Below, piece after piece: positions 38,949 through 48,204 of a stretch of 64,000 nucleotides of DNA. Numbering within the stretch: position 1 is the stretch's first letter; the number at the start of each line of letters is the position of its first letter. This stretch comes from an uncultured Gammaproteobacteria bacterium. Lineage in GTDB: Bacteria > Pseudomonadota > Gammaproteobacteria > UBA6429 > Thiohalophilaceae. The notes beneath the pieces are model-generated. The model was given only the letters and a program-made list of their open reading frames with translations. It was not told the DNA's origin and did not search any database. Made by a program: the position numbers and the translations under genes. The stretch lies in the NCBI GenBank assembly GCA_913064945.1, contig CAJYAN010000004.1, forward strand, positions 112,001-176,000, given 5' to 3'.

Positions 38949-39827
38949 TTAGCGTACGTCAAAGCCATAAATTAACATCTTGGACATTAGCTGAGGTGAA
39001 TCCATATAGGGGACGGTCCCATTTTTACGCAAGATGGCCCGACCTTCCTTGGAGGTCGCAAACTTAATAAAGTCCTGTACTACTTTAGACGGCGATGCAC
39101 TGGTAACAAGATAAAGCGGCCGGTATAAGGTGTATTTACCATCAGCAACATTTTTGTACGAAGGTACTTTGCCATCAAAATTCAGAATTTTTACGTTGCG
39201 CTTGCGTGCTGAGCTGACACCGGTAATACCTAAGGCGAGTGGATCCTGCTCAACGGCCTTTTCCAACGGACCTGATGAGTTCACGATATATTTTTTGTTT
39301 GTAACAAATTCATAATTACTGTCTTTAAAAACATACTGACGTATTGCGTAACCAACTCCCGAGATTTTACCGCGCCGGATGTAAAGCCGAATAGGTGCAT
39401 TAGGACCGCCTACCTGATTCCAGTTGGTGATGGTACCGGAGTATATTTGCTTGACTTGAGTCGTCGTCAGGTTATTCACAGGATTGTTTTTGTTGGCAAT
39501 AATGGCGAGCGCATCCCAGGCAACGGGGTGCAGGTTGACATGCAGCTCGCTACGATCCATTTCTGGCAAGGTCATACGGCAACTCCCGCCCATATCAACC
39601 GTATGTGCTGCTGTTTCACGAATTCCTTTGGTGGCCCCACCGCCACGGATTAGAATTTTAATGCCCGTTTTAGCTTCATATCCCTTGGCCAGCTCTTTCA
39701 TAAAAGCCTTTTTAGTGATACCACAACCCGCCCAGGTAATAGTTTTAACTTCAGACAATGCATTGGCGACATTAATCGGGATAAGACACAATAGTGCGAA
39801 TAAAATCTTGGGCATTCTATGAGACAT
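38949..39827 (-). CDS. PstS-like periplasmic substrate-binding protein
   Basis: 292 residues from ATG 39827 (GAGG nine bases upstream). The signal peptide is cut near NANA/ANA (about 23). The body is a phosphate-type binding protein of the PBP-like family: GGGATKGIRETAAHTVDMGG, NPVNNLTTTQVKQIYSGTITNW, and ALGITGVSSARKRNVKIL. No pstCAB or phoU lies beside it, so ligand and partner are open; some such proteins act alone in the envelope. Confidence 0.88.
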   Translation of the reverse strand: MSHRMPKILFALLCLIPINVANALSEVKTITWAGCGITKKAFMKELAKGYEAKTGIKILIRGGGATKGIRETAAHTVDMGGSCRMTLPEMDRSELHVNLHPVAWDALAIIANKNNPVNNLTTTQVKQIYSGTITNWNQVGGPNAPIRLYIRRGKISGVGYAIRQYVFKDSNYEFVTNKKYIVNSSGPLEKAVEQDPLALGITGVSSARKRNVKILNFDGKVPSYKNVADGKYTLYRPLYLVTSASPSKVVQDFIKFATSKEGRAILRKNGTVPYMDSPQLMSKMLIYGFDVR

Positions 39828-40184
39828 CGGTGCAACCTCTACTTCTATCGGGAATGAGGGGGGCAAAAACATTAGCTCTGTTGTCGACGAAAAGCAAAAT
39901 AACTTTAATTATTAGGTATATATTATCTATTAAACGGGCCTGCAAGAGAAGCCTGTATTGGTAAGTCTTTGATATCGATATGCCCAGGGAAGAAAATTAA
40001 CTAAATTTGTCGACATGGCTGGTTTGCACGTTATCGAAATCCGTGAGCGGAGGGCTATTTTTATCCCCCGATGAACGGCAATATTAGATTCTGCTCATGT
40101 CGTTTAGACGCTATCATCGAAGTGTCTGCCATGTTGTCGGATGATAAATCATTATGAGCTTTTCATCAGGGGTAAAAAGAGGGT
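39828..40184. other. Divergent spacer
   Basis: About 360 bases, AT-rich near 39900, presumably holding promoters for the PstS-like gene and the dehydrogenase. No defined element recognised. Confidence 0.5.
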
Positions 40185-41372
40185 ATGAACACAGCATTTT
40201 CTATTGCCGGCCTGCCGCAAATTCATTTTGGATCTGGTGTGCTGACAACATTACCTGGGCTAATCGAAGACTATGCAAGCCCGGTCTTATTTATTACTGG
40301 GCGTAATTCTTTTGTTCAGTCATTGGCATGGCAGAACCTTTTGCATGAAATGGACAGTCGTGCTATTGACTATGGGCATTGTCAGCTTAGTGGTGAACCA
40401 TCGCCTGTCTGGATCGATGAAATTGTACGTGTCCATCGTGACATTCATTATACCGTGGTCATTGGCATTGGGGGTGGTAGTGTTATGGATGCCGCCAAGG
40501 CAATAGCGGGACTTTTAAAAGTAGAGCGATCGGTAATGGATTACCTCGAAGGCGTTGGCCCGGAGCTGGAATACGCTGGTCCTGCAGTCCCCTTTATTGC
40601 CGTACCGACAACCGCTGGTACTGGCAGTGAGGCTACCAGGAATGCCGTGCTTAGCCTGCATGGGGAGTCAGGCTTTAAAAAGTCCTTTCGGCATGAAAAA
40701 CTTGTCGCCGATTATGCCCTGGTGGATCCAGACTTGCTGGCGACATGTCCGCCGGAACTGATTGCGGCGAATGGTATGGATGCCTTGACACAACTACTGG
40801 AGTCCTATGTTTCCATTAAGGCGAATCCGTTTACGGATGCACTCGCGGTGAGTGGTCTGAAGGCGGTCAAAGCAGGTCTACTACCCTGGTATAAAAATGG
40901 TGGACTCGAAAAAACCGCCATGGGCAATATGGCTTATGCGGCACTACTCTCCGGTATTACACTTGCTCAGGTTGGCCTGGGTGTGGTGCACGGCCTGGCG
41001 GCACCGCTTGGCGCATTTTTTCCAATTCCGCACGGGGTGGCCTGTGGCACTCTGGTCGCCTGCGCCACCGAAATAAACATCCGGGCGATGCAGGAATCGG
41101 AGCCGAATAATCGGGCGTTAGCGCGTTATGCTGAAGTGGCTGAGATATTGTGTGCTTGCCACTTCGCTTCACCGTCACTTGCCTTTGATGGTTTAATCCA
41201 GTTACTGCGGCACTGGACAGAACAGATGAAATTACCCACACTATCCCAGCTGGGGATTAAAGACAGCGATTTTGAACGGATTATTGCCAACTGTCGTGGT
41301 AGCAGCATGAAGACTAATCCTATCGTGTTGTCGGACAGCCAGATAAAAAACCTCCTTCGCGCACGATTGTAA
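40185..41372 (+). CDS. Iron-containing alcohol dehydrogenase
   Basis: 395-residue group III dehydrogenase. The NAD-binding GIGGGSVMDAAKAIAGL is near residue 96, PTTAGTGSEATRNAVL follows, and metal-ligand histidines are in GVVHGLAAPLGAFFPIPHGVACG (in parts). The N-terminus PQIHFGSGVLTTLPGLI is typical. Substrate not predictable from sequence. AGAGGG is just before the ATG. Stands alone. Confidence 0.93.
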   Translation: MNTAFSIAGLPQIHFGSGVLTTLPGLIEDYASPVLFITGRNSFVQSLAWQNLLHEMDSRAIDYGHCQLSGEPSPVWIDEIVRVHRDIHYTVVIGIGGGSVMDAAKAIAGLLKVERSVMDYLEGVGPELEYAGPAVPFIAVPTTAGTGSEATRNAVLSLHGESGFKKSFRHEKLVADYALVDPDLLATCPPELIAANGMDALTQLLESYVSIKANPFTDALAVSGLKAVKAGLLPWYKNGGLEKTAMGNMAYAALLSGITLAQVGLGVVHGLAAPLGAFFPIPHGVACGTLVACATEINIRAMQESEPNNRALARYAEVAEILCACHFASPSLAFDGLIQLLRHWTEQMKLPTLSQLGIKDSDFERIIANCRGSSMKTNPIVLSDSQIKNLLRARL

Positions 41373-41491
41373 TCGAGGCTGTGAATAATATGACATCGTT
41401 GCGTAAAGGTCTGCTCGGTCAGCACGTTAATCCATCGAAACCTGTTTTCTCGGGGTCAGAACGTATGGAATACCGCGCGGCTATCACGGGC

Positions 41492-41519
41492 AAAAAAAAG
41501 CCCGCCCCGAAGGGCGGGC
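41492..41519 (-). terminator. Terminator of the pagP-like gene
   Basis: Perfect stem GCCCGCCC / GGGCGGGC with a CGAA loop; read on the minus strand it is followed by eight T. It lies 22 bases after the pagP-like stop. Confidence 0.9.
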
Positions 41520-41540
41520 AAAGTGCTTGCGGCAACTGTT

Positions 41541-42080
41541 TTAATTAAATAGCTGAGTGTTGATCTTCAGCTGGAGGAAGATTATCTCGGCAAACTTCGG
41601 ACGTACCTTGGGGATATAAGTCATGTTGAGGGAAATCATGTCGGTGCCAATGGATGCAACCGGCAGGATACCCAGAAAAGGTGAATTGTTTTTGTAGTCT
41701 TTACGTGTCATGGCAAAGGCATAGACACCGGCATCAAAGTGCCAGCCATTGCCAAACTTGAAACGACGCATGGTACCGCCGCCGGCATTATAGGAATCGT
41801 GTTTGAAAGAGTCCTTGAAGCCTGAGGCGGCAATAAAGGGTACCCATTTGCCACCGATTTCGTCAAAGTCGTATTGAAAACCAGCACCTAAATTGTTTTC
41901 ATTGTAGGTCACGTCGGCGGGTGCTTTGGTCAGGTGGATGGCCTTGCCGTTGAGAACGATGTTCCAGGTTCCAGCCCGTACAGGCTGGCTCGCGCCGAGG
42001 CATAGCAGTATTAATGCGATAGCAAGAAACAGGTGGCTGACTACGGCGGTGCGGCGGTTATGTAGGACTGTATATTCCAT
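41541..42080 (-). CDS. pagP: Lipid A palmitoyltransferase PagP homologue
   Basis: 179 residues with an N-terminal signal peptide (cut near VRA|G, 36-37) and a small outer-membrane beta-barrel. PagP acylates lipid A and confers resistance to cationic peptides. The known catalytic trio is matched: His49, and D90-S91 in GFKDSF, which aligns with AFKDSW of E. coli PagP. The C-terminal ILPVASIGTDMISLNMTYIP aligns with the enzyme's LLPLASVG...MTYIPG. Identification is from remembered sequence. GGAG lies six bases before the ATG. Confidence 0.82.
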   Translation of the reverse strand: MEYTVLHNRRTAVVSHLFLAIALILLCLGASQPVRAGTWNIVLNGKAIHLTKAPADVTYNENNLGAGFQYDFDEIGGKWVPFIAASGFKDSFKHDSYNAGGGTMRRFKFGNGWHFDAGVYAFAMTRKDYKNNSPFLGILPVASIGTDMISLNMTYIPKVRPKFAEIIFLQLKINTQLFN

Positions 42081-42481
42081 GGTGTACTCCAGTTGTCACA
42101 AGCGTTGTTACTTATGTGGCCAGGAGTACAATCACTGAATTACCTGGAAGTTCCGGTAGTCCCGCTGTCGTTGGGTTGTTGCCCTTTAGACCGGTGACTT
42201 TGCGTCTACTCCCTTTCGGGAGCGTTGCCTTTATCAGAACTCCTAACCGTATTTTTATGTGTTCTGCCTAAACCTTGTGCATGAGCTGTGCCAGATGTGA
42301 TGAAGTTCGCAAAATTACTGTGAACCAGCCTGCAATAAGGGAAATAAAAGACGGGTGGCGGGTTGAGAAGTGCCAAATACGTCACAAAACGACAAATTAA
42401 TGTCATATTAACTTATTAAAATAATGTTATTAGTCAAAAAATTGAACATTCTCGACAAAATAACGTCATCGTGGCCCAGCA
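42081..42481. other. Spacer between pagP and trmO
   Basis: About 400 bases, the right end AT-rich. Short minus-strand frame (42206-42406) judged non-coding. No other structure seen. Confidence 0.45.
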
Positions 42482-43216
42482 ATGGAGACTGAATTTCGCT
42501 TCCAGTCGATTGGAATCATGGAGTCCTGTTTTCCGGAAAATTTTGGTATTCCGCGTCAGCCTGGTCTGGTGCCGGAGTCGCGTGGGCGGATCTGCCTGTT
42601 TTCACCCTATGATCAGGCCGATGCCATCCGTGGCCTGGAGGGTTTTTCACATTTATGGGTGGTGTTTGTGTTTCACCGGCTGAAGGGGAAAACGGCCAAG
42701 ACTACCGTGCGGCCACCACGACTTGGCGGGAATACCAGGCTCGGGGTGTTTGCCAGTCGGGCCACGCACCGACCTAATCCAATTGGATTGTCGTTGGTAA
42801 AGCTGGAAAAAATCGATATCAGCTCCGGCCGCAATGTCCTGGAAGTCAGTGGACTGGATGTGCTGAACGGCACTCCTGTACTGGATATTAAACCCTACCT
42901 GCCCTATGCCGAGTCGATCCCGGATGCAATCGCGGGCTATGCCAATGAGGCTCCGGAATACACCTATGAGGTGATATTCTCTGAACAAGCCGACCGCGCA
43001 GCCGCACTGCTGGAGGCGCGTTATCCACAGTTCTCAAATCTGTTGCGACGGGTGTTGAGTCTGGACCCACGGCCAGCGTTTCATCAACAGAGTGATGAGA
43101 GACAGGCTGGGAGAATTTACGGTCTGAGTCTGTATGACCAGAATATTCGTTGGCAGCTAGGTGCAAACAGGTTGATTATTGTGCTCGATATTAATCCGCT
43201 AAAGGCAAGCGTTTAA
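42482..43216 (+). CDS. trmO: tRNA m6t6A37 methyltransferase TrmO
   Basis: SAM-dependent N6-methylation of t6A37 in tRNA-Thr (formerly TsaA/YaeB). 244 residues. N-terminal beta-barrel with FQSIGIMESCFPENFGIPRQPG (in parts), signature SRATHRPNPIGLSLVKL, and DIKPYLPYAESIP. The C-terminal YaeB-type domain has the final DPRPAF pattern. A Shine-Dalgarno is not obvious, but the start fits the family. Confidence 0.94.
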   Translation: METEFRFQSIGIMESCFPENFGIPRQPGLVPESRGRICLFSPYDQADAIRGLEGFSHLWVVFVFHRLKGKTAKTTVRPPRLGGNTRLGVFASRATHRPNPIGLSLVKLEKIDISSGRNVLEVSGLDVLNGTPVLDIKPYLPYAESIPDAIAGYANEAPEYTYEVIFSEQADRAAALLEARYPQFSNLLRRVLSLDPRPAFHQQSDERQAGRIYGLSLYDQNIRWQLGANRLIIVLDINPLKASV

Positions 43217-44051
43217 TGTTACCGGCCGTCTTTTCCGATGTACAAAATTTCAAGACACGTTTGCCGGAAAATTCGCAGCGTCAAGACCTGGCGTGTCCTA
43301 CCCCGGTATAAGTCAAGGCGCTGCTACCGCTATTAGGGACAGGTCGTTTGATTCATAGCGAGGAATATGGAAACCGGCAGTATAACGACCTGATTGTAAG
43401 TACAGGCTATTGTAGAAAAATTGTTGAGACGGGCCAGGGAATAATGGCTGAGGTTCCATACCACAGGCAGGTCACGGCAGAGAGTTATCGACATCACTTC
43501 CGCTCGCGCGTTGCGGCAATAAATTTTTTTATGACCCTGAGTGATTCCCTGCACACAATAACAGACGCCAGAGTACTTAAGCATCGAAGTACGAAGGGCA
43601 GCTGGCAACCAATTGAAGAGCGTAGGCAGCATGCTGAACCATCTGCATTTTTCAAAGGTGTATCAGGCTTGCCAGGTTACCCTTGTGATAATAGTGTGGC
43701 GGCGTAATGATGGTCGCCTGCTCACTCATTGACTAGCTGTTGTTATACCGCGTCGCACATCGCGCGAGGGGAAATAAATCTCTGGCATGAAGAGTATATA
43801 CCTTGATACCCTGATTTATAGCCTGGGCGTATTGTATGGCCCCATCGATAAGCGACGAACCAGGTCACACCTCAGGATGGATTGTCGTGATTAACCGCAT
43901 TGGGGTGGCTGGTGAGATCGCCGTGCAAAGTACGACAGTCTGTGAGGAAATTGGTGTAGCGATAATGATCGGAACTGCATAAACTTAAGATAAATAAATA
44001 GTCACTATGGGTAATCAGACTTAACAGTATAAAACGAGCGAGGGCATGAGC
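43217..44051. other. Long spacer, at most one doubtful gene
   Basis: 835 bases with no family-level coding signal. Apart from the candidate at 43444-43707 nothing was recognised; a minus-strand frame (43333-43632) overlaps that candidate. Confidence 0.5.
43444..43707 (+). CDS. Doubtful small protein, 87 residues
   Basis: ATG with AGGGA five bases upstream. Basic protein starting MAEVPYHRQVTAESYRHHF. The frame is open from 43348 and the opposite strand is also open, so coding is unsure. No homology recognised. Confidence 0.3.
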   Translation: MAEVPYHRQVTAESYRHHFRSRVAAINFFMTLSDSLHTITDARVLKHRSTKGSWQPIEERRQHAEPSAFFKGVSGLPGYPCDNSVAA

Positions 44052-44594
44052 ATGGGAAAATTACTGCAGCATACAAAGTGGACAAGTTGGTTGGCCTTGT
44101 CTGTTGTACTATTTACCGCAGGTGGGAACGTCATGGCGGACCCGTTACAGGATTTTAGTGGTAAGCCACAGAACGTGAAAGATTTTACGGCTCAGGGTAA
44201 GTGGCTGGTGGTCATGCTTTGGGCCTCTGACTGTCATGTCTGTAATGTTGAGGCCAGACACTATGAGCAATTTTATGAGCAATATAAAAATAAAAATGCC
44301 TCACTTCTTGGTATATCCCTGGATGGGCAGGCAAAGAAGGTTGAGGCAGAAAAGTTTATCCAGCGTCACGCGGTGACATTCCCAAATTTAATAGGCGAAC
44401 CTCAGGCGGTGGCGCAGTGGTTTGTCGACCTGACCGGGGCCGATTGGGTAGGGACACCGACCTTTCTAATATATAATCCCAAAGGTGAGCTGGTGATCCA
44501 GCAAGTGGGTGCTGTGCCGGTCAATATGATCGAAGACTTTATTCGTAAACAGTCACTGGCGGCTAAGACGTCTGGAAGGCATACAGACATCTAA
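44052..44594 (+). CDS. Periplasmic TlpA-like thioredoxin
   Basis: 180 residues from ATG 44052 (GAGGG seven bases upstream). The signal peptide is cut near VMA|DP. A redoxin/TlpA-type domain has WASDCHVCNVEARHYEQF (CxxC motif CHVC) and the cis-Pro GTPTFLIYNP. It is likely a periplasmic thiol reductase. Its neighbour is a three-helix membrane protein 52 bases on; partnership is not shown. Confidence 0.87.
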   Translation: MGKLLQHTKWTSWLALSVVLFTAGGNVMADPLQDFSGKPQNVKDFTAQGKWLVVMLWASDCHVCNVEARHYEQFYEQYKNKNASLLGISLDGQAKKVEAEKFIQRHAVTFPNLIGEPQAVAQWFVDLTGADWVGTPTFLIYNPKGELVIQQVGAVPVNMIEDFIRKQSLAAKTSGRHTDI

Positions 44595-44646
44595 CTTTGA
44601 GGTAAAGTGCCGCCGTGAGTTAAATGCGAAACAGGTGATTTAAGAA

Positions 44647-44979
44647 ATGATTAAACAAATACTGTCTGACATGAAACCGCTACGTATAATCCTAATTGGT
44701 TTCGCGATAGCCCTGATAATTCTGCGACCAGCCGTTGGGACGAGTATGGTGTATCAGGGCTGGGCCATGGTTCCGACGATGTTAGCACCGGTCATGACCC
44801 CGATTATTTTCATGCTCATTATGCTGGATAGTTTTATGAGTAAAATTTTAATGCTAGACATACCCGTGGACGCGCGTGCTGGTTTAAGACGTGTCATGTG
44901 GATTAATCTAATGATGGGATTCGTGCTGTTGGCTTATTGGGCTCCGTATTTCTACGAGGTGGCCCATAAGTTAAGATAG
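44647..44979 (+). CDS. Small three-helix membrane protein, unknown
   Basis: 110 residues with three hydrophobic segments at about 12-32, 40-63 and 83-102. No known motif. Begins MIKQILSDMKPLRI. It is the second gene after the TlpA-like protein and converges on a thioredoxin gene 14 bases away. Confidence 0.7.
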   Translation: MIKQILSDMKPLRIILIGFAIALIILRPAVGTSMVYQGWAMVPTMLAPVMTPIIFMLIMLDSFMSKILMLDIPVDARAGLRRVMWINLMMGFVLLAYWAPYFYEVAHKLR

Positions 44980-44993
44980 CAATGTTTCCTCGT

Positions 44994-45338
44994 TTAATGG
45001 CTATCAATGAAAATTTCGATGCTTGATCTTGTCTGGGCACCGGTAAAGCGCGCCTGTTCTTCGCCGTTTCGAAACAGGATGACTGTGGGAAAGCCACGCA
45101 CCTGATAGCGTCCTGCAAGCTTCATATTTTCTCCCTCATCAACTTCCAGTTTAGCCAGGGCGATGGCACCGTCTTGTTCGAGGATGACAGTTTGTAATAT
45201 CGGTGCCAGAGCGATACAGGGTGGGCACCAATCTGCCCAGAAATCCACGAGGACGGGACGTTGATGCGAGGCTTCCAGCACCCGTGCCTCGAAGTCTTCC
45301 AGCTGAATATCATATACATTAGGGTTGTCGTCTGTCAT
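44994..45338 (-). CDS. Thioredoxin-family protein with WCPPC site
   Basis: 114 residues, cytoplasmic. VLVDFWADWCPPCIALAPIL gives C38 and C41 with PP between, unlike the CGPC of classical thioredoxin. It keeps the cis-Pro in RGFPTVILFRNG. Thiol-disulfide oxidoreductase; the CPPC site would alter redox potential (inference). Monocistronic. Confidence 0.9.
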   Translation of the reverse strand: MTDDNPNVYDIQLEDFEARVLEASHQRPVLVDFWADWCPPCIALAPILQTVILEQDGAIALAKLEVDEGENMKLAGRYQVRGFPTVILFRNGEEQARFTGAQTRSSIEIFIDSH

Positions 45339-45774
45339 AAGTGCCTACCGTTTGTCGAGTGGGCGAAGCTTATCAATTGCCTGCCTGGTCGGCAATTATC
45401 CACTCCAGCCTGATGATGGTCTGCCGAAGAGACTGATGGTGTGGGCACTCCACAGGGAATCTGTGACCTGCCGGTGAGCGCCGCGTTAATTCTGCGGTGG
45501 AGCCAGTGCGAGACTCACTGGGACGGGACTTAGCACTGCCGAGAATAATTAGCACGCATCAGTCTGCTACCGAGTTTGGACGCGTCGAAGTACGGCTTTG
45601 CATTATAATAAAGGCCTGTCATATGTTAGCTGAACTGATGCCGTTTAATCGGCACCTGATGTAAGTGGGCAAACAGTTATGAATACACTTATCGGTATAG
45701 CCTCTTACTGATAGAGACTGTTTTGGCGGAGTGTCCAGCTAACGACTGGTTCAGACGGATCAACGCAACAATCA
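45339..45774. other. Spacer between thioredoxin and sbcB
   Basis: 436 bases without a supportable gene. GATGCCG-TTTAAT-CGGCACC near 45640 can form a short hairpin without a T run. Confidence 0.4.
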
Positions 45775-47241
45775 TTACACCTGGATTAAGCCTGTCACAT
45801 ATTCGTGTAGTTGAGACAATACCTTCTGTTTTTGTTCATCGAGAGTATTTTCCGTCAGGAGTTCATCAATACGTTGCAGACACCTTGCCTGGGTAAAGGT
45901 GTCTGGGTCCTGATTTTCTAGCAAGCGATGCTGACGAAATTCCTGCCAGTCCTGCCGTTGGGCATCAGTTAATGTCTCGGGCCAGTTACGGGCTCGATAA
46001 CGAAACAGCATTTCCGCTAGTCGAGCATCATGAAAGGGCGGTTGGAAGTCAGAGAGCTCGCCTGGTGATTGTGTGCGAATTTCTTCCATCAGCTGTTTAT
46101 CATGTTCCTGGAAAAAACCACCCGAGTAGAGCATGGCATCGGGGTCGTTACTGTTCTTGTAGCGATTCAGTTTGTAAACGGCCTGAATCTTATCGGCCAG
46201 CGGCATACTACTATCCTCTGCTGCCGCGATTGTCTGCAAATGCTGTTGGCCCCTTTGCAGATCGATCTGCAAAGTTTCGGCACGTTCTGCGCTTAGTGTA
46301 TTCATGGGTGAAATGACGGGACACTTGTTGAGGTGAATCTCTTTCAGGGCGATTCTCTCCTGTCCTTCGGGCAGTTCACTGTTAGCGACAAACAGCCGTG
46401 CGGCAATGTCTTCGGCACTCAGTTCAATCAGGTCGCTTGGGTCATAACGCAGATCATAAACAATAATAGAGTTTTTATTTGTCGGGTGCAGAGCCACCGG
46501 TACTACCATGGCAGTACAACCATGAATTGCTGGAAACATACGCGAGGTGTGGAGTACGGGTTCCTTCTGCCGAACGTTTAATAACAGGCCAGCCTTGCGC
46601 TTATCACGATTTTGGTAAACATAATCATACAGGCGGGGTTGTCTTTCTTTGATCAATTTTGCCATACTGATTGTGGCATAAACATCAGACATGGCGTCGT
46701 GTGCTGTTTCGTGGCTGATGCCATTCGCCGCAGAGAGTAGTTCCAGTCGAAAACTGGGCACACCATTATCATCCAGAGGCCATTCGAGACCTTCCGGTCG
46801 CAGGGCGTAAGTAACCCGCACCAGATCGATAATATCCCAGCGCGAGTTACCATTTTGCCATTCACGGCCATAGGCATCATAGAAATTTCGATACAGACTA
46901 TAACGAGTGAACTCGTCGTCAAAACGCAGGCTGTTATAACCAACGCCACAGGTACCGGGACGTGAGAGTTCGGCATGGATGTGTTTAATGAAGTCGGCTT
47001 CGACGATGCCTTTTTCACTGAGTAGTTGAGGTGTGATGCCGGTAATCAAACAGGCTTCCGGGTGTGGCAGGGTATCGTCGGCCAGGCGGCAGTAGAGTGT
47101 TAGCGGTTTGCCAATAATGTTGAGGTTTTCATCGGTACGGATGCCGGCAAACTGCATAGGGCGGTCCCACTTGGGGTCTGTGCCGGTCGTTTCATAATCG
47201 TGCCAGTAGAGTGTTTTATCCTGCCCGTTAGTAAGTTTCAT
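45775..47241 (-). CDS. sbcB: Exodeoxyribonuclease I
   Basis: 3'-5' single-strand DNA exonuclease, 488 residues, acting in recombination and mismatch repair. The DEDD residues are visible in LYWHDYETTGTDP, CGVGYNSLRFDDEFTRYSLYRNF (in parts) and AHDAMSDVYATI. The ExoI C-terminal domain with YRARNWPETLTDAQRQDW is present. It starts three bases after the ketopantoate-reductase-like gene, so they are co-transcribed. Confidence 0.95.
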   Translation of the reverse strand: MKLTNGQDKTLYWHDYETTGTDPKWDRPMQFAGIRTDENLNIIGKPLTLYCRLADDTLPHPEACLITGITPQLLSEKGIVEADFIKHIHAELSRPGTCGVGYNSLRFDDEFTRYSLYRNFYDAYGREWQNGNSRWDIIDLVRVTYALRPEGLEWPLDDNGVPSFRLELLSAANGISHETAHDAMSDVYATISMAKLIKERQPRLYDYVYQNRDKRKAGLLLNVRQKEPVLHTSRMFPAIHGCTAMVVPVALHPTNKNSIIVYDLRYDPSDLIELSAEDIAARLFVANSELPEGQERIALKEIHLNKCPVISPMNTLSAERAETLQIDLQRGQQHLQTIAAAEDSSMPLADKIQAVYKLNRYKNSNDPDAMLYSGGFFQEHDKQLMEEIRTQSPGELSDFQPPFHDARLAEMLFRYRARNWPETLTDAQRQDWQEFRQHRLLENQDPDTFTQARCLQRIDELLTENTLDEQKQKVLSQLHEYVTGLIQV

Positions 47242-47244
47242 GTG

Positions 47245-48018
47245 TCATTCCTTGACGTGTTGTTTAAAAATCTTGTGCAGGGTTGGTGCCTGCAGGCCAG
47301 CCTCCTCGGCGAAACCAAGCGTGCGTTGCAGGCGCCCCGGCGCGGAGCGTCCCATGCACATATGTTGCAGGTCACCATGGATGCCTTCAACCAGACCATT
47401 AATTAGTTTATCTCGCTCTAGTTCATGGCCTACCAGCCAGGCCTGTATATCGATGATTTCATTTGCCACCTGTCGAGCAAAGGCCTGATGCTGGTTCCAT
47501 AGTGCCTCGACATTACCTCCGGTTTCAAGCCCGGCGATATTGGTCGTCAGAATATAGACGTTTTTGCGTACCAGTTCGTATTCGATGTCATTAGCCGTGG
47601 TGGCGTGAAAACACGGGATACCAAGGCAATCGAGAGCATTTGACAGTAACTCGGCTTGCGGGCCGTGCACGGGTGATGGGATTAATACTTTAAAATCCTG
47701 ACCTTTTTTCTTCTCAAACCAGACGGATATCACGGTTGGGTTTTCAATCTGGTGTCGTTGCCAGTCACGCGGTAGTAGTTCATTCTGTAATAGCGCCAAT
47801 CGTGAACGCCAGGCGGCGGGGATTGTTTCCAGACTGGTGTGCAGGTCGCTTTCACCTACCGCCAGTAATATCATAATCGGTTCTGGCACTTCATGGGCCA
47901 TTGCCAGTATGTCCATATCGCGTGTGACTGGATAGACGGGATGCCCAAGACGCAAAAGACCACGCGCAAAGACACCGGCCATTTCACCCAGGCCGATAAT
48001 AACGACAGGTTGCTTCAC
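47245..48018 (-). CDS. Ketopantoate reductase-like protein
   Basis: 257 residues with an N-terminal Rossmann motif VVIIGLGEMAGVFARGLLRLG and a helical C-terminal domain with GLVEGIHGDLQHMCMGRSAPGR. Resembles ApbA/PanE oxidoreductases, but similarity is partial, and panE function is not claimed. Upstream of sbcB in a two-gene operon. Confidence 0.75.
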   Translation of the reverse strand: MKQPVVIIGLGEMAGVFARGLLRLGHPVYPVTRDMDILAMAHEVPEPIMILLAVGESDLHTSLETIPAAWRSRLALLQNELLPRDWQRHQIENPTVISVWFEKKKGQDFKVLIPSPVHGPQAELLSNALDCLGIPCFHATTANDIEYELVRKNVYILTTNIAGLETGGNVEALWNQHQAFARQVANEIIDIQAWLVGHELERDKLINGLVEGIHGDLQHMCMGRSAPGRLQRTLGFAEEAGLQAPTLHKIFKQHVKE

Positions 48019-48130
48019 TCATCACCTCATTTGATTACTGTAATGTCGCGAACATTCTACCGTTTTTCGTTGTCGGGAGTAAAAAGTTTGTGTTGTTCAA
48101 ATCAGCGGTGGTTGCGTATTGCGCACGTGT

Positions 48131-48188
48131 AAAAAAATGGCCGGACAGTCGAGGCATGGAGAGTGCGCGGGAGGGATGACTGTCCGAC
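48131..48188 (-). terminator. Terminator of the OmpA lipoprotein gene
   Basis: Inverted repeat CGGACAGTC / GACTGTCCG (48142-48150, 48178-48186) with a 27-base loop; on the minus strand it is followed by CCATTTTTTT. Confidence 0.7.
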
Positions 48189-48204
48189 CTAAAGGGAGGA
48201 GAAA

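Noticed and set aside
43333-43632. 99-residue minus-strand frame
   Set aside because: Overlaps the plus-strand candidate and has no homology-like motif or ribosome site.
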